A stretch of 64,000 nt of DNA from Piper betle (lineage: Eukaryota > Streptophyta > Magnoliopsida > Piperales > Piperaceae), in the NCBI GenBank assembly GCA_033002965.1, contig JAURVB010004750.1, positions 1 to 64,000 of the forward strand, read 5' to 3'. Positions 48,351 through 61,992 of this stretch are shown piece by piece; the stretch's first letter is position 1, and each line of letters starts with the position of its first letter. Position numbers and translations under genes: made by a program. Below the pieces are notes generated by a model. That model did not search any database. It was not told where the DNA came from and saw nothing but the letters and a program-made list of their open reading frames with translations.

Positions 48351-48982
48351 TGTTGGGTTTGTCCAACATTGGTCGTAGAGGTTGTTGGTGAGCTTATATA
48401 TAGGATAATCGGAAAACCTTGCTTTAAGTTAACTTTTGGATTAAAAAAGGCACGTGACACCTATTGCAAGTTTTTGGTTGTTTAAAGTCCTTTTGGGGGC
48501 CTAAAGAGCCCAACAATAGTGTTAGAGCTTGGGTGGGGGCCCAAAGGGCTACTGAGTGGTATCAGAGCTTAGGTGAGGACCCAGGGCCTAGCAAGGGGTA
48601 TCAAAGCCAAGTTCGAACTGGGTTTGCCTACACCGAGTATTGTTGTTTCCTTCATGGATTCCACCTGATGATTTGAAGAAGAGTTTGACAGGTGGGTGCC
48701 GTCTAATTTAAGGGGAGTGTGTCAGACGATGATGGTTTCGGACTACGCCCGATGTGTGAAGGGGAGTTGTTAGGTTTGTCCTACATTGGTCATAGAGGTT
48801 GTTGGTGGGTGACTTGTATATAGGCTAATGGGAAAGCCTTATTCCTTGAGCTAGCTTTTGGATTAAGAGAAGCATGCTGACACCTATTACGAGCTTTTTT
48901 TGTTGTTTAAAATCCCTTTTAAGGGCCCGAAGGGCTCAACAGTGGGTTTTAAAGCTTGGGTGGGGGCCTAAAGGGCCTAACA
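48351..48982 (+). mobile_element. TRIM retrotransposon 2 (632 bp)
   Basis: Same family as the TRIM at 11.6 kb. LTRs 48351-48554 and 48768-48982, primer binding site TGGTATCAGAGC (48557-48568, exact initiator tRNA-Met type), and polypurine tract GAAGGGGAG before the second LTR. A perfect 5-bp duplication CATTT lies at 48346-48350 and 48983-48987. The first LTR has a diverged 3' end (GGCTACTG). The spacer carries one copy of the segment that is duplicated in TRIM 1. Confidence 0.93.
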
Positions 48983-49900
48983 CATTTATGATCATGAATA
49001 TCGCCCATACTATAGATAGTAAATATATGCCCTCATCTCGACTCCAAAATTACATGCAATAACCTCATGTAAAATGCAATGACATGGTAAATTAATTAGA
49101 TTAAGTTCATTACTAACCTTCATCTAGGATTTGATACTAAATCTTATTGCCAACTATGTCTTCGCCACCAATCTTCTTCAAAAAATCTCCCCAAAGATGA
49201 TCGATGATGGAGAAGATAGAAAGGAGATGCTCTAATAAGATTTTGAGAAATTGTAGACGAGTTGTTCATAGTTATAAGGGCAACTTTATCATAGTACCAA
49301 TTGTGCCCTTATTTCTCCTACATGGTCTATAATTGTGGACTTCTTAGATGACATGTTCATATTAGTTGTCCACAACCAACTATCCAGGTTCACAACCCAA
49401 ACATGATAACCGTCTAATTCTCAGACAACTATTGATTAAGAATCCCTTACCTCGAGATTAACACTATCCATATTATTGTCCTTGTTGACCATTAATTATC
49501 CACTTCATACTTCACTTAATTAAACGTATCTTTTAACCTCTTTAAAGTACGAATAAATTTATTATCATATTGAAATATGAAACATATCATGAACATAATT
49601 AATTAAATATATTGATCAATGCACCATGCATTAAATTTTGAAACCTGCCATGTCACTACATTAACTGAACGAATACATTAATCAATGTGTCATGTCATAA
49701 ATCAACACATTGATCCATGTCCCATTTATTGAATTTTTCCATGAATTTTTCTAATAGAATTAGGTTATCATACTTAATATAAAAACAAATAAAAACTGAC
49801 ATGAATTAGTACTGGGAAAATATTATTAGTAAATTAAATATTTACTAGTTCAAAAAATAAAGTAGTAAAATATTTTATAAATATTAGACCACGTCCAAGT
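48983..49900. other. no gene recognised
   Basis: AT-rich. A GATCTTCTTCAAAAAATC-type stretch near 49.2 kb has no readable frame. Confidence 0.4.
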
Positions 49901-51560
49901 CCAACGAGCTCGACTCCGCACAGTCTAACAAATGTGTGCAATGCCATGAAGACAAACCTAGATGCAGCAAAATGGCATGGCTTGCTGAAGAGCATGAAAT
50001 TAAATACATCGCATCACACGCCGTTCTCATGTTGAGCGTATTATCATAAATGAATAAGATTCTATAAAATAAAAATAAATATTGAGATAAAGATCTTGAT
50101 TCTTTGTGAAATAATTTTCAGGATTCAACTAGCATACTTAAGTCTAACTAGATATATTGAATGCCCCAAAGATTTAGGAAAATTTAACTAAAATTTCTAA
50201 TATGGTAATCGAGAGTAAGATCTCAGAAAAATTAACAAAAGTAACTTAAGGCTTCTAGGCCAATTATTTAAACTTAATCCTGATGATTATTTCCTCGTAG
50301 CGATTTTAAATCTAAACAAATTGAAAGATCTAGAGTCAAACCCATACATGTGCCAATGAATCACATATCATCATTAATAAAATAATCTTATATTATTTAT
50401 TTAATTAAAATAATAGGTTAATTATCAATCGACTTTAATTTTTTACACTGTGATCATTTCATAGTCAAATACGAGTTAAAATATTAGTATTTTAACTATT
50501 CAATTAATTAATCAATTTGGCTTGTTACAGGAGACCACTCAGACGTGACCAAAAAATTATAGAATTTAAATCTTTTTATAATTTCAACTATTATTTGATA
50601 GATTAATAGGTAGGTTTTACAGATCTAGGATGAAAAGAATATTTTATTTCATTTTGCAACCCAAAAATCACAACTTTTAATAAAAATCAAAATTTTAACA
50701 CAAAACCAAAAAAACCAGTAGATCTACATGTGAGTGTGATAATCAACTATCTACATGCCTAATCAGGGAGATTTATGTGCAAACATCATGTACATGCCTA
50801 AAAATAGAAAGAAATTATAGGAGAGGAAGCATACCTCGCGGTAAGGGAGAGACGGGGGAGAGGAGGATAAGGAAGATGGGAGAAACAGAAGAGGCAGGAG
50901 GGTTTCACCCTCCCTGTCTGCGACATCAATGCCATGTGGGAAACCCACATGTATGCCAGTGTTGCCGACTCTGAGACCTGAGCTCTGTGGCACTCAACCC
51001 CAAAATTGGGCAAAGCAATGAAAAAATGGCAGAGGAAGAAAAGGGGAAAGGTGAGGAAAGTAAAATTAGTAGCTTGGGAGGTTTCTAGTGCACATCTAGG
51101 ACTAACAAGGTATGCCAAAGCACCAAAAACTCTAGGCTACGCGAAACCACAAGTAAAACACACATGAAACACATGCGAATACAATCCTAATCTATACAAG
51201 ACAACCGAAAAATGAAAACCACCGGCTTGGCAATTGGGCTGATGGGAAAACTCAACGGTGGGTAAATTTATCCATGACATTCGGTGGCAATTTAGGGTTT
51301 ACCCCCTTCGTAACTAGCACTAGCATGGCATTAGGTCACAACGATTAGCCATTTGTTTACTAGTGCCCTAATCCACCACTATAGAAATGACACTACACAA
51401 TCTATGATGAACACCATTTGTACCAAGTGCATGATAAATGAGAGAAGAATAGAAAAGTAAAGGAATTAGGAAGAGTATCCACTAGGAGGAAAAACAAAAG
51501 AAATAGGTGAGGGCTTATGGCAGGCATTTGTTAGCCAACTTATTAGTATTGTCAACGGAT
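49900..51560. repeat. dispersed repeat family B, copy 2
   Basis: Counterpart of 28.75-30.50 kb in the same orientation, with a much shorter purine-rich block (50.81-50.90 kb). Open frames here are short and do not agree with those of copy 1, so neither is likely to be coding. Confidence 0.55.
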
Positions 51561-51751
51561 CCAAGTAAACAACGTACACGACCTGATCCAACTAAACAAT
51601 ATTAGGTTCAGGTTAAATCATATTGGTTCTTGGTCTATGGATTCGGATTCTTATTAGTACTTGTTTCATATTGAGTTGAGTTCCAACTTAAACATACCAA
51701 CCCTACAAAATCTGGAACAAGAAAAATATTTCATTTTTGTTTTAAAGTTTT

Positions 51752-51756
<5 letters not shown>

Positions 51757-51807
<51 letters not shown>
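51757..51807. repeat. (TA)n microsatellite, about 50 bp
   Basis: Uninterrupted TA dinucleotides. Unlike those at 2.8-5.5 kb, no GC-rich element adjoins. Confidence 0.95.
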
Positions 51808-51809
<2 letters not shown>

Positions 51810-52389
51810 TAAGGAAATTTAACCCTTGCATCATTTCATCCCCCTAAGCATGTCTATACATGCACTATTTTCATTTTTCAATATCTAAGGCATATTCAAT
51901 TTATGCACCTTTCCATTATTAATGACATACATTCACCTTTTCCATTATCCATGGCAATAACTAACTCTTTAATTTCTTCCCCTTAGAAGTTATGGTTGGC
52001 ATCCCTTCTACTTCTCTATGGTCATTTAGTTGGCATGAAAAAAATAGAAAACACATGAAATTTTCTTCATCATTTTTACAATGAGATAGTTATTATGATG
52101 TAACTATGAGATGTATAATTTCTTCAACAAAGTTTCCTCTTTTTACTTTTTTTATATAATAAAATGATGGAGATGAAATTTTTAAGGGAGACTACTCGGT
52201 GAACAGTTTTATTTGTATTTTATTATAAAATACTCTAAAAATGGATATCTTTTTAGCATGGATTAATGATTGTGCAATAAATTACTATATAGATTTCATA
52301 TATTTTTTATTTCTTTAATGCTAATCAAATAGAGCCTAAGTATTCATTTCAGGCATCGCTATATCCAAAATTATTTAATGGGAAATAAT

Positions 52390-52735
52390 AAAGTGAACTA
52401 CATCTCATATAGTTTATATGAACTACACATGTAATTTTAACCGTTTTTAGTGGGAGCCTCATAAAATTTCATCTTTTTGACATCAATATAACTTACTTTT
52501 AGATTTTTAAAAAATACATTAATTAATAAATATTTTGAAAATATTTTTATTATAATTATTTTATAATTAAATTGAAAGGGTTAGAAACATTAGATTAAGT
52601 TGAAAATTTATAATTGTCTTTATTATTTAATTTTCTGTTTGTCATTATAGATTTTGAATAGTGGGACTCACTAAAATAATGCAAATTACACATATTATGT
52701 ACGTTGATCCAACGAGAATTTTTTAGATGTTTAAT
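52390..52735. mobile_element. MITE-like element, copy 2
   Basis: Second copy of the family at 16.67 kb; see landmarks there. The stretch between 51.81 and 52.39 kb holds nothing I recognise. Confidence 0.45.
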
Positions 52736-52984
52736 TTGATTTAGTTCGAGCCATAGTTTAACTTTGAATTCCAATTAAACGAGCATGGACACACCTCTAC
52801 TTAATTCGACTCATCTCAGAAGCATAATATTAGTTGTCAATTAGTGCAATATTGATATTTATATAAATATAAATATATAATATATAATGTTATATCTCAA
52901 TGATGTTTTTCTTCCAAAGCACTCAATGATGATTTTATATGTGTGAGTATAATAATAATTTTATGCACTTTCAACCATTTGATG

Positions 52985-55455
52985 TGTTGGTGTTTTTCCC
53001 TCCTCCATTGCCTTGTCTGAAAAAATGCCAAAAATGGAGCTAGCAACTTTCTTAGTGCGGATAAATGGGTTTTTGACCTATTTTTGGCACATTTATGCTT
53101 TGGGTGCCTTCATATGTTTTCGTGTAACTTTAATTTTGTGTTCTGAAGTATGTTATCTTTAGCTTAATTGCCTAATGGGTTTTGGGGTGAAACCTTAAAT
53201 ATCGCATGTTACTTGGTGAATAAGTCTCTTTCACATGCATTAAAGAGTAATGTGACATAAAGGGTGTGGAGTGGCATGAAGGTGAACTACTTTCGCTTGA
53301 GGATGTTCAGTTGCAGGTCTTTGTGCATGTACCTAAGGAACAACCGGTGACGCTTGATGCTAGCTCAATGGAGTGCATCTTCTTGATATACGGTGAAAAC
53401 CAATTTAGCTATAGACTTTGTCTTCATGGAGGATCAAACGATTGAGGATTTTGCAAACGATCCTAGAAAAGCAAAAAGCATGAAGGTGAAACTTCCACAC
53501 CAGCTTGTGTGGAAGAGGAAGATAATGACGATTCACTGGTTGTCCCACCTAGAGATGAAGATGGTGAGGATGAGATTATTGATGATGTTGTTGATGACGT
53601 AAGTGTTGATGAAGAGGAGTATGGTCAAGTGAATCATGATCAGAGGGAACCAACAAATGTGAGGAAGTCAACTTGAGTTCGGGTTCCATCAACATAGTAT
53701 CCATCATTGGAGTATGCGCAAGTGACCAAAAGTGGTGAATCAGAGACTTTCGACGAGGTGAAAGCTCATGTAAGTAGGGTGGATTGGATGAGGATTATAC
53801 AAGATGAGATAAAATCTTTAGATGATAATCACACCCATAAACTTGCTATTCTTCCTAAGGGGAAGAGAGCTGTGAAGAACAAGTGAGTGTATACGATCAA
53901 GTACAAAGAAGATTCAACTAAGACAAGTACAAGGTTAGATTGGCAGTGAAGGTTTCAGGCAAAACAAAAGTATTGATTTTAATGAAATCTTTTCTTTGGT
54001 TGTGAACATGTCATCTATTAAGGTTGTGCTCGCTTTGGTGGCAAATTTGGACTTGAAAGCTGAACAATTGGATGTGAAGATGGCATTTCTATATGGTGAT
54101 CTTGAGACAATATATATGGAGCAACTCAAGGGTTTCAAAGTCAAAGGGAACGAACACATGATATGCAAGTTGAAGAAGAGCTTGTCTAACTTGAAGCAAG
54201 CACCGAGACAATAGTACAAAAAGTCTAATTCCTTTATGGAGAACAATGAGTACAAGAAATTAATTTTGAACCATTGTGTATTTATCAAAAGGTTTGATAA
54301 TGGTGACTTCAGTGTGTTATTATTCTATGTGGATGACATGTTGATTGTATGGCATGTCCGAACCAAAATTGGAAAGCTAAAGGAGAGTTTGAATAAATTC
54401 TTTGCTATGAAGGATTTGGGACCAGCAAAATAAATCTTGGGCATGTCCAGATGGTGTGACAAGCAAGCTAGGAGGCATTGGGTATCATAAAAGAAGTACA
54501 TTGAGAGAAGGTGTTTCAAAAGTTCAATATGAAGAATGCAAAGTCGTTTGGTATTCCACTTAGAAGCCACTTTAAGTTGAGGAAGGTGAACTTGAGTGAG
54601 AACGAGTTGAGCGGTGAGAAGCTTGATATATACTACGTTGTGCACGAGATCAGACATAGCACATGTAGTAGGCTCAGTGAGTAGATTCTTAGGTAATCCG
54701 GACAAGAAGTATTGGCAAGTGGTTAAGTAGATAATGAGGTATCTACGAGGCACATCAAAGTATGGGTTATGCTTTATGAGTAACAAATCATTATTGGTTA
54801 GCTATAACGATGCCGATATGGTGGGGGATGTGGACACACGGCACTCTAGTTATAGGTTTGTTGTCACTTTTGCTAATGGTGTCATGTCATGAGCCAATCT
54901 AAGTTGTAAAAGCATGTTTCTCTATCCATGACTGAGACAGAGTTCATTACTAGCACGAAGGCTTGCAAGGAAATTCTTTGGTTGAAGAGACTTTTGGATG
55001 AGATTGGATTTAACCAAGATTGGTACCATATTCATTGCGATAGTGAGAGTATCATCCACTTGAATAAGAATTCAATTTTCCATTCAGGAAGCAAACATAT
55101 TGATATGAGATACCATAAGGTGAGGGATGTGTTGGATGCAAAGTCTCTTAAATTGATCAAGATACATACGGATAAGAATGCCAGGACATGTTGATAAAGG
55201 TTGTGATGAAGGAGATACATGTGTTTTGTCAAAATGGAGTTGGCATGGAGGCTCTCTCCTATGTCGGGTAGTTACTTCATGGAGTCGGGAAGCGGAAGCT
55301 TATTGGTGTTTTCCTTCTTCCATTGCTTATGTTTGAAAATACCAAAAAATGGTGCTAGTGACTTGCTTAGTGCATGTTAGTGGTTTTTTGACCTGCATTT
55401 AGACCCGTTAATGTTGGGGGCCTTTTTATGTTTTGTTGTAAGCCTAATTTTGGGG
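52985..55455 (+). mobile_element. Ty1/copia remnant with short LTR-like ends
   Basis: About 155-bp direct repeats bound it: 52985 TGTTGGTGTTTTTCCCTCCT and 55301 TATTGGTGTTTTCCTTCTTC, both continuing through CCATTGC, AAAATGG and GTTTTTTGACCT-type landmarks. The interior is 2.1 kb and starts within the integrase-RT linker, so gag, protease and most of integrase are deleted. Confidence 0.65.
53390..55195 (+). pseudogene. copia RT and RNase H, inactivated
   Basis: A plus-strand acidic linker with Asp-rich DDV repeats (about 53.57 kb) leads to RT (about 53.75-54.44 kb: LKAEQLDVKMAFLYGDLETI, LKKSLSNLKQAPRQ then a stop where the family has W/Y, LLFYVDDMLIVW, FAMKDLGPAK). RNase H lies at 54.80-55.19 kb (YNDADMVGDVDTR-type start, TETEFITSTKACKEILWLKR, IHCDSESIIHLNKN, GSKHIDMRYHKVRD). 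Several stops and frameshifts. The YVDD catalytic box is intact, but the protein is not. Confidence 0.82.
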
Positions 55456-56155
55456 TAGACAAGAAAAGAGGTGGGAGTGGTGACTCTTGTGGTGCAATAT
55501 AAAAGTGGAGAATGGGCGAAGATTGTTGATGATGTAAAGATGAAGATTGGGTGATTGGATTTTATCTTGGATAGTCAATCTGTTGTTCTATTATGATGAA
55601 GCTGATGTCTTCAGGATTATTTGCTTGTGTTTCTCCTTTATGTTATTTTAATCTTTAAATTTGAGGTGGATTGTTGATATACATGCTTGGGTTTATTTTT
55701 CTCATTGTTATAATCATGTATGATTATATCATATGTTCATCATCACAATGGATTACAGGTCGCCCAATGTCCACATTATTATTGGTGTCTTCTTGGGGTC
55801 ATTTGCTTGTGATGATGCATATGGATTACCCATATTGAATCAAACAACTTCGAGGAATTGGTGATAATAGATTTTATTGTGTTTGAAGCATTCCATTGCC
55901 TGTGGTTTTTGTGGTTATTCCCCAACATGATGTATAATTAATATAAAGACAAACAGTTTAAACTTAAAATTTAAGTGCAATATCTTAAAATATATGGGGA
56001 AAATATAAATGAATAAAGATTAAGTTTATGACACAAATTCGAACATACAAATCAAATTTAGACTCGCACAATTAACATTTAAACCCATTAATTTTATGTG
56101 CCTATTATTAATCGGCGTCTTACATAAGAAAAATCTTTAAGAGATGGCCCTCACA
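55456..56155. other. upstream region of the OFP gene
   Basis: No gene. TTGAGGTGGATTGTTGATAT at about 55664 looks like a purine tract plus LTR start, perhaps a further copia relic. Confidence 0.4.
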
Positions 56156-56166
56156 TTATATATTTT
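56156..56166 (+). promoter_or_regulatory. possible TATA box of the OFP gene
   Basis: TTATATATTTT about 215 bp before the ATG. A leader of that length is plausible, but the motif is common in AT-rich sequence. Confidence 0.3.
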
Positions 56167-56379
56167 TCGTTAAGTACGGAGGAGTTGTTGGATGAGGCCC
56201 GCATTCTCCATACCGTCGAAAAGACACGAGATCATGTTCCCACCGTGCTCTCGTGAGGGCATTTTCGCCATTTCCGGTGCACCCACTCCCGCGTCCAACT
56301 ACAGCCCACGATACAACTCCCTACCTAAATCCAAAACCATTCACGGACACCACCGCCGCCGTGACCATCACCGGCACTG

Positions 56380-56967
56380 ATGCCGCCAACACCGCCGCCG
56401 ACGCCGACGAAGAAGTTCCTATGCTTCTCCTTCGGTTGCGGATGCGGCGACGCCAAAAGCGTCTCCGTCTCCACCCCCAGCACCACCACAACGAGAACCA
56501 CCACCACAACTGGCACTATCACCTCCAAACTCCAACATGAAGTCTCCTCCGCCATCACCTCCTCCTCGTCCTCCAACGAACATAACACCGCAAGCGCACC
56601 GCCTCCCAATTCAAAGAACGAAGAAACGGATACGCTTCCGACCTTTTCCGGCCTCCTCCAGCAGCTGAGCGAGCTGGAGGAGGCGGTGCTGTCATTGAAA
56701 AGCAATTGTCAGACGGACAAGGCCAGAGGGGGCGTGGCGGTGGTGAAGGAGTCCGACGACCCGGTCGGCGACTTCCGAATTTCGATGATGCAGATGATTG
56801 TGGAGGAGGAGATTACGACGGTGGACGCAGTGGCGGAGTTGGTGGGGTGGTTCTTGGCCCTCAACTCGCCGGAGCACCACCCCTTCATACTCCGTGCCTT
56901 TGCTCAGATCTGGCAGCAGGTGCTTTCTCATTCCCAAACTGCCCCTAGTTTTCAACCTGCCAATTAG
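56380..56967 (+). CDS. OFP: OVATE family protein (transcriptional repressor)
   Basis: Intronless, 195 residues. The N terminus has KKFLCFSFGCGCGDAKSVSV, the Cys-rich GCGC.D.KS motif seen in many OFPs. A low-complexity Ser/Thr stretch follows (residues 31-66), then an acidic segment with SGLLQQLSELEEAVLSL. The OVATE domain lies at about residues 119-178 (VAVVKESDDPVGDFRISMMQ, VAELVGWFLALNSPEHHPFI, LRAFAQIW), with the conserved DFR.SM..MI, LL..FL.LNSP.HH and FA.IW positions filled. An in-frame TGA lies six codons upstream, so this ATG is the first possible start. OFPs repress transcription, interact with TALE homeodomain proteins and affect organ shape and cell-wall or vascular programmes. Strong GC bias and Pro-rich start contrast with AT-rich flanks. 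Nothing suggests truncation. Confidence 0.92.
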   Translation: MPPTPPPTPTKKFLCFSFGCGCGDAKSVSVSTPSTTTTRTTTTTGTITSKLQHEVSSAITSSSSSNEHNTASAPPPNSKNEETDTLPTFSGLLQQLSELEEAVLSLKSNCQTDKARGGVAVVKESDDPVGDFRISMMQMIVEEEITTVDAVAELVGWFLALNSPEHHPFILRAFAQIWQQVLSHSQTAPSFQPAN

Positions 56968-57820
56968 GATATATTGTTGATTTTTTGGTTGTTTTTTCCC
57001 CCTTCATCAGTTCTGAAATTGATTATGTAAATTGTGTTCAACTTACAATCATGGCCATTACATTACAATTAGATAAGTGTTTTTCTTCTTTTTCCCTTGA
57101 AATGATGATAATTTTTCTTGCATTAGATTCTTCTTCTAAATTACTGAAGGTGTTTAATCAGCATTATTATGTTTACTTACTATGTATGAATCGGATTATT
57201 TGATTTATTTATATTTATAATACGGATTTTATGTCATCAATTAGATATCTTGCGCGTACTAATTGTAACAATGCTAATTGAGAATTCTATCTAACTATTG
57301 TACTAGAAACATTTGAAATTCCTAATCCCATAATTACCATAGAGAATAAATTAATAATTTTTTATGCTGCATAAAAGCAAATGAAATTGAACTGATAAAT
57401 CAGTTTTTTGCAATTGTCGAATTTAGTAATGATTATTAGCTAAAGACAAAAAATTAAAGAAACTTCAAATAAATATTTTCTAAAGGCTGGGATCGTTCAA
57501 AGGTTATATTTTAATTGAATAGGGGTGAGCATTATTTTTTTCTAATTAATTTCATTGATATAAACTCTCTTAATCCAGTTTTTTCCTTGTAAAAAAAATT
57601 AATTTTATTCTGCCACTGATTCCCTACATACACAGAGTACAAATGCAATGCTTCTTCTTTCTTTCTTTCTTTTTTTGAAAGAAGACGAATTTAATGCATT
57701 TTTACATGAATTACAAGCTACTCTTTATGTATCTTCTTAGGTACCATAAAAATAAGAGATTATCCAATATTGTGTAAGAAACCCTAAATGTACTCGTTAT
57801 GTATATTACCCATTATATAT
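56968..57820. other. 3' flank of OFP, no gene recognised
   Basis: AT-rich. A TTTCTTTC microsatellite-like patch at about 57.66 kb. Confidence 0.5.
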
Positions 57821-58054
57821 AGACTCATTGAATAATTTGATGTCTTAGATATAGACTTATATTTTAAAACTAAACTTTAATAAAAAAGGGAAATTAAAAG
57901 TGACTATCGGATGAATAGTAAGAGATTAAACCAATTAAAATATAACAAAATAAAAATAAATAAATTCCCTATAGTTAATCTCTAATTCATTTAATTAAAG
58001 TCTAGTTTTAAAATTAGAGTCTATATCTAAGACTTCAAATTATTCATTGGGTTT
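57821..58054. mobile_element. MITE with about 60-bp inverted repeats
   Basis: Left arm (57821-57881: CATTGAATAATTTGATGTCT, TAGATATAGACTTATATTTT, AAAACTAAACTTTAAT) and the reverse complement of the right arm (57994-58054: CAATGAATAATTTGAAGTCT, TAGATATAGACTCTAATTTT, AAAACTAGACTTTAAT) are about 90% identical. The loop is about 110 bp with no coding. The outer ends may extend by a further 40 bp; target duplication not resolved. Confidence 0.75.
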
Positions 58055-59029
58055 ATCTATAAAATTGGAATCTTATGTCTAATTTTACACGCTCATAGCG
58101 CAGCATCTTACTTTTTTTTTCAAAACAAACTGCGTTCTACACCAAATTCAATTTCAAGTGCATGCTTACTCCACCCACCTTCTTTGTATACGTACGCCCA
58201 CCCTGACCATCTAAAATCAGCATTTAATTAATGTGAAATGGTGTTTATTATTTACTAGTCACTAATTGCGCATTCAGTGGCTATATTATTATTAGCAGCT
58301 GGTGTACAGAGCAGCCGGCCCACCTAAAAATTTTCATAAAAGAAGGTAGACCATGAATTAATAAAAAAATTTATCTACCCTTTATCATTAAATTTGCATT
58401 TTACACACATCATTTGCAAAATTTCTTTTATATTTAGGGTGTGGATGATATGTAGCAACATGATCTCCGGATGATCTCCTAAGAGCAACCTGGTTTTGTT
58501 GATAAATTTTTTATTTTCACATTCAGTAGCAGGATCGTTGAGTAACAGTGTCATGTGTTGGTTGTTAGATCATTGTTTATTTGAAGGCCAGTTTATGAAG
58601 TGGTGTTATTTTTATCAAACTTTTGACAGTCTGAGAAGGCCCAAGAAGACATGCCAACAAAGTATTACCAGCAGCCCACTTCAGTCTGAAGAGTCACAAA
58701 TAATGTTACAAAGAGCATGGGAGAAAACAATAAACATGGTGATACAAATAACGAGGCCTTGCCCAACCTAACCACTTCAACCCAGAACATGCAATATTTT
58801 CAAAAAATTTTAAAAAAATGAAGATTGATAAAAAAAATTTTCCAAACCATAAATAATTTTGTATTTTCACTGATAAAGTATTTAAGAAAAGAGACACGTG
58901 GCTTGCGCCGGCTATCTAGCTATAAAAATAATTTCTCAATCCTTGACCAAATTACATATGGGAGTCCAGAGGCAAGAGTATTGGTTTTTCACCTTTGTAT
59001 TCTGGTAATGAAGAGGCTAGTAACATATA
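58055..59029. other. no gene recognised
   Basis: Plus frames at 58496-58771 and 58825-59097 lack motifs. AT-rich. Confidence 0.4.
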
Positions 59030-60039
59030 GGGTTGGAAACTCTATTTTTGACTCAAAAACTCCCCAGGTCAATTTTTCTTCGGAGCTTACCATCTAATTT
59101 CACAGATGACTCTATTATTTTATAATTAATTTCTCGAGTCACGTCATCAAAATTATCAAAACATATTATCTTTCTTGTATAGTAGCTAAATCAATATATT
59201 TAAATAAAATAAATCACATATTTATCAATTTTATGTGTCAAAAGAATAATATATACTAATTTCATATAAATATTTATTACATAATCAAAATTTTAATACA
59301 AATATCCGAATCGACTTCATCTCGTGACATGCCAAGTCGAGTTCGAATTTTGAGTTTCTAAACTATGGCGTGCATGAACGTGCATGTGCACACACTAGTA
59401 TAAATTGTCTTTATCTTTTATACTATTTATAATAATTATTATAATAGTAATAGTAATAGTAATAATAATAATAATAGTTGTGTTCAATGATTATTCATAA
59501 TAGTTTTTATATACTCATGAGAAATTTTTGCAATATCTCAAATTTATATCCAATATCTCACCTAAATAGTCCCTTCAAATGACATTGGTATCTTTATTGC
59601 AAACTTCAAGATATAATTGTTAATATTATTTCGATTAAGATTTGGTAACATAGAAAGCAAAAGATATATAAGTTCAATTTTTTTCTATGAGATATTAGAA
59701 GAGTGATTATTGTTATTTTACTATGATAATAAGAACATAATTATTGTTATTTATGCATAATATATCCTATATATCAATTTTTCTCTATAATACATTTTGT
59801 TATTTTTACAAATCTCGTTTGTAGAAAATATTGTTCAATATAAGAAGTTATGTTAAATAATATAATATCTTTCCTTAAAGCTTCTAAACCAATCGTTTGT
59901 TCAATAAGTACTTTGAAGGATTTTAAGAATTTATTTTACAAAAAGTTACTATTATTAAATAATATTAGGACAAATACATAGACATGTATATATTTTATAA
60001 ATGGCTTGATGGAAAATAAATGACAAATCCTTGTCCAAC

Positions 60040-60077
<38 letters not shown>

Positions 60078-60730
60078 CAATAGAAAACTTCTATTTCAAA
60101 ACATACTAAAGTTTATCAATAAAAATTTATACATCCACTAAGTCTTGACCCATCTATTCATTATAATTTTTACGGTTATCATATTCACAAAATCACTTTC
60201 ATAAAGTCGATTTTGACCCATATGTTGATTTTATCTCATACAGCTGTTTTATCATTTCAAAACTTTACAGTCATTTCAACATTTAACATCACATTATAAA
60301 CCAATACATCATAACCAAAATCGTATATTAGATCAATCACATTTCACATCAAGTTTGTGTGTGCACATAGCGATCACTACTCCTCTATCAAAGTCAATAT
60401 ATCATACTCTTATTCGTTACCTACATAAATAATAGAAAAAAGTCAATAATTATTGACAATAGTCCACAAATAACTAACTATCAAACTGTCAAATAAGAGA
60501 TGACTCTCATTTAAAAGAAAATCATTATATATTTCCACTGAACTCTCCATAAGGGCATCTACTAGGGAGCAATCGGGTCGAAGTCCCAATAGCATCCTAA
60601 GCTGACTAGTCTGTTGATGCCTATTTCAGCTCTTTTCTCATATTTCTTTGTCCCTTGGGATTGCCATTATATCGTAAGCCTTCTCATTTCCTCAATATTT
60701 CTCCTAGCCTTGAGTATGAAGGTCAAGTAC
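59030..60730 (-). repeat. large-LTR family, tandem unit 1 (partial)
   Basis: Direct repeat of 62305-63833. It contains the shared stretch TAGCTAAATCAATATATTTA, a TAATAATAATAAT run, CAATATCTCAAATTTATATC, and minus-oriented LTR landmarks (ACTCTCCATAAGGGC, TTGTCCCTTGGGA). A (TA)n tract at 60044-60073 is absent from the partner. Confidence 0.7.
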
Positions 60731-60988
60731 TGTAAGACCCCAAATCCGGTTCACACTATTGAACCGAACTAGAATATCACAGGTTCCAATTAGGTCAGTT
60801 AACCCGAACCCAACTTGTGTGGATCTACTCTGGGCATCTTAAGATTAAGAAACTAATCGTTATGCAAGGATGAATGCGCTAAGCCCTAACTACTATATGG
60901 ATGGCATGAAAACAAATTTACACACCAAAAACATTTTTTTAGATGTTGTCTCCCCTAAAAATTCAAGTAGGGGGGTGCACTTTGTCAA

Positions 60989-61057
<69 letters not shown>

Positions 61058-61940
61058 CACACACATTAGACATTTTCATTCATTCAGAATTCTAATCTGC
61101 TCTATAAATCATTTTAAATCTTAGTTCTCAACCCACCTATGTTTTCTATTCGCATTTCATATCAAATTTAAGGTATTGACCCACTTGTACATATTCAATA
61201 TCTAAATAGATTTACCAAAACGTATATATTAACATATCATCATTATAAATATTTACTACTAAAGCAAAGATCATATCGCATCATATTATCATATCTTTCA
61301 TTTCATCACATCATTATCAATATAATGACATCATAAACAAAATATTAACATTTTATCGTGTGACATATGTGTGCAAGAGACATCACTGCTTTTCCGTTTA
61401 AGCTAGTACATCCAACTCATGATTATCACATACATATATTATAAAAACACATCACTAACGAGTGTTAATAGTAAAAAATATAACTATATCAAATTGGCTA
61501 TAAAAGCTAACTCTTATATAAAGAAAAACATTCGTATACTTTACCAAAACTCTCTTAAGGACACATAGTGAGGAACCACCAGGCTGATGACCCGGTAGCA
61601 TCCCGAATTGACTGGTCTAGTGATGCCTCTCTCGGTGGTCCCTCGGGACTACCAGTATATCCTGAGCCCCCTTCATTCCTCCATAATTCTCTTAACCTTG
61701 AGAACAAAGATCGAGTAGTCTCAGGCAATTGCCTTTAGCACACTTTGAACCACAAGTCTAGGTATACCTATAAACCTACACGTTCTCTTGGTATGAGGAA
61801 CTCAAATGCGGAGTTATCAGGATCCCTCGGGAATGGAACAATCCTCTCATTATTCTAGAGTCCATTATGACTATCACGTGAACCCGCTCATGGTATGTGC
61901 AAGTCGATTTTACCATCCTTCGTCTCACTGAAAACTCGAT

Positions 61941-61992
<52 letters not shown>

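Noticed and set aside
56192..56540. Frames overlapping OFP in other registers
   Set aside because: Shadow frames; the OVATE domain is only in the 56380-56967 frame.
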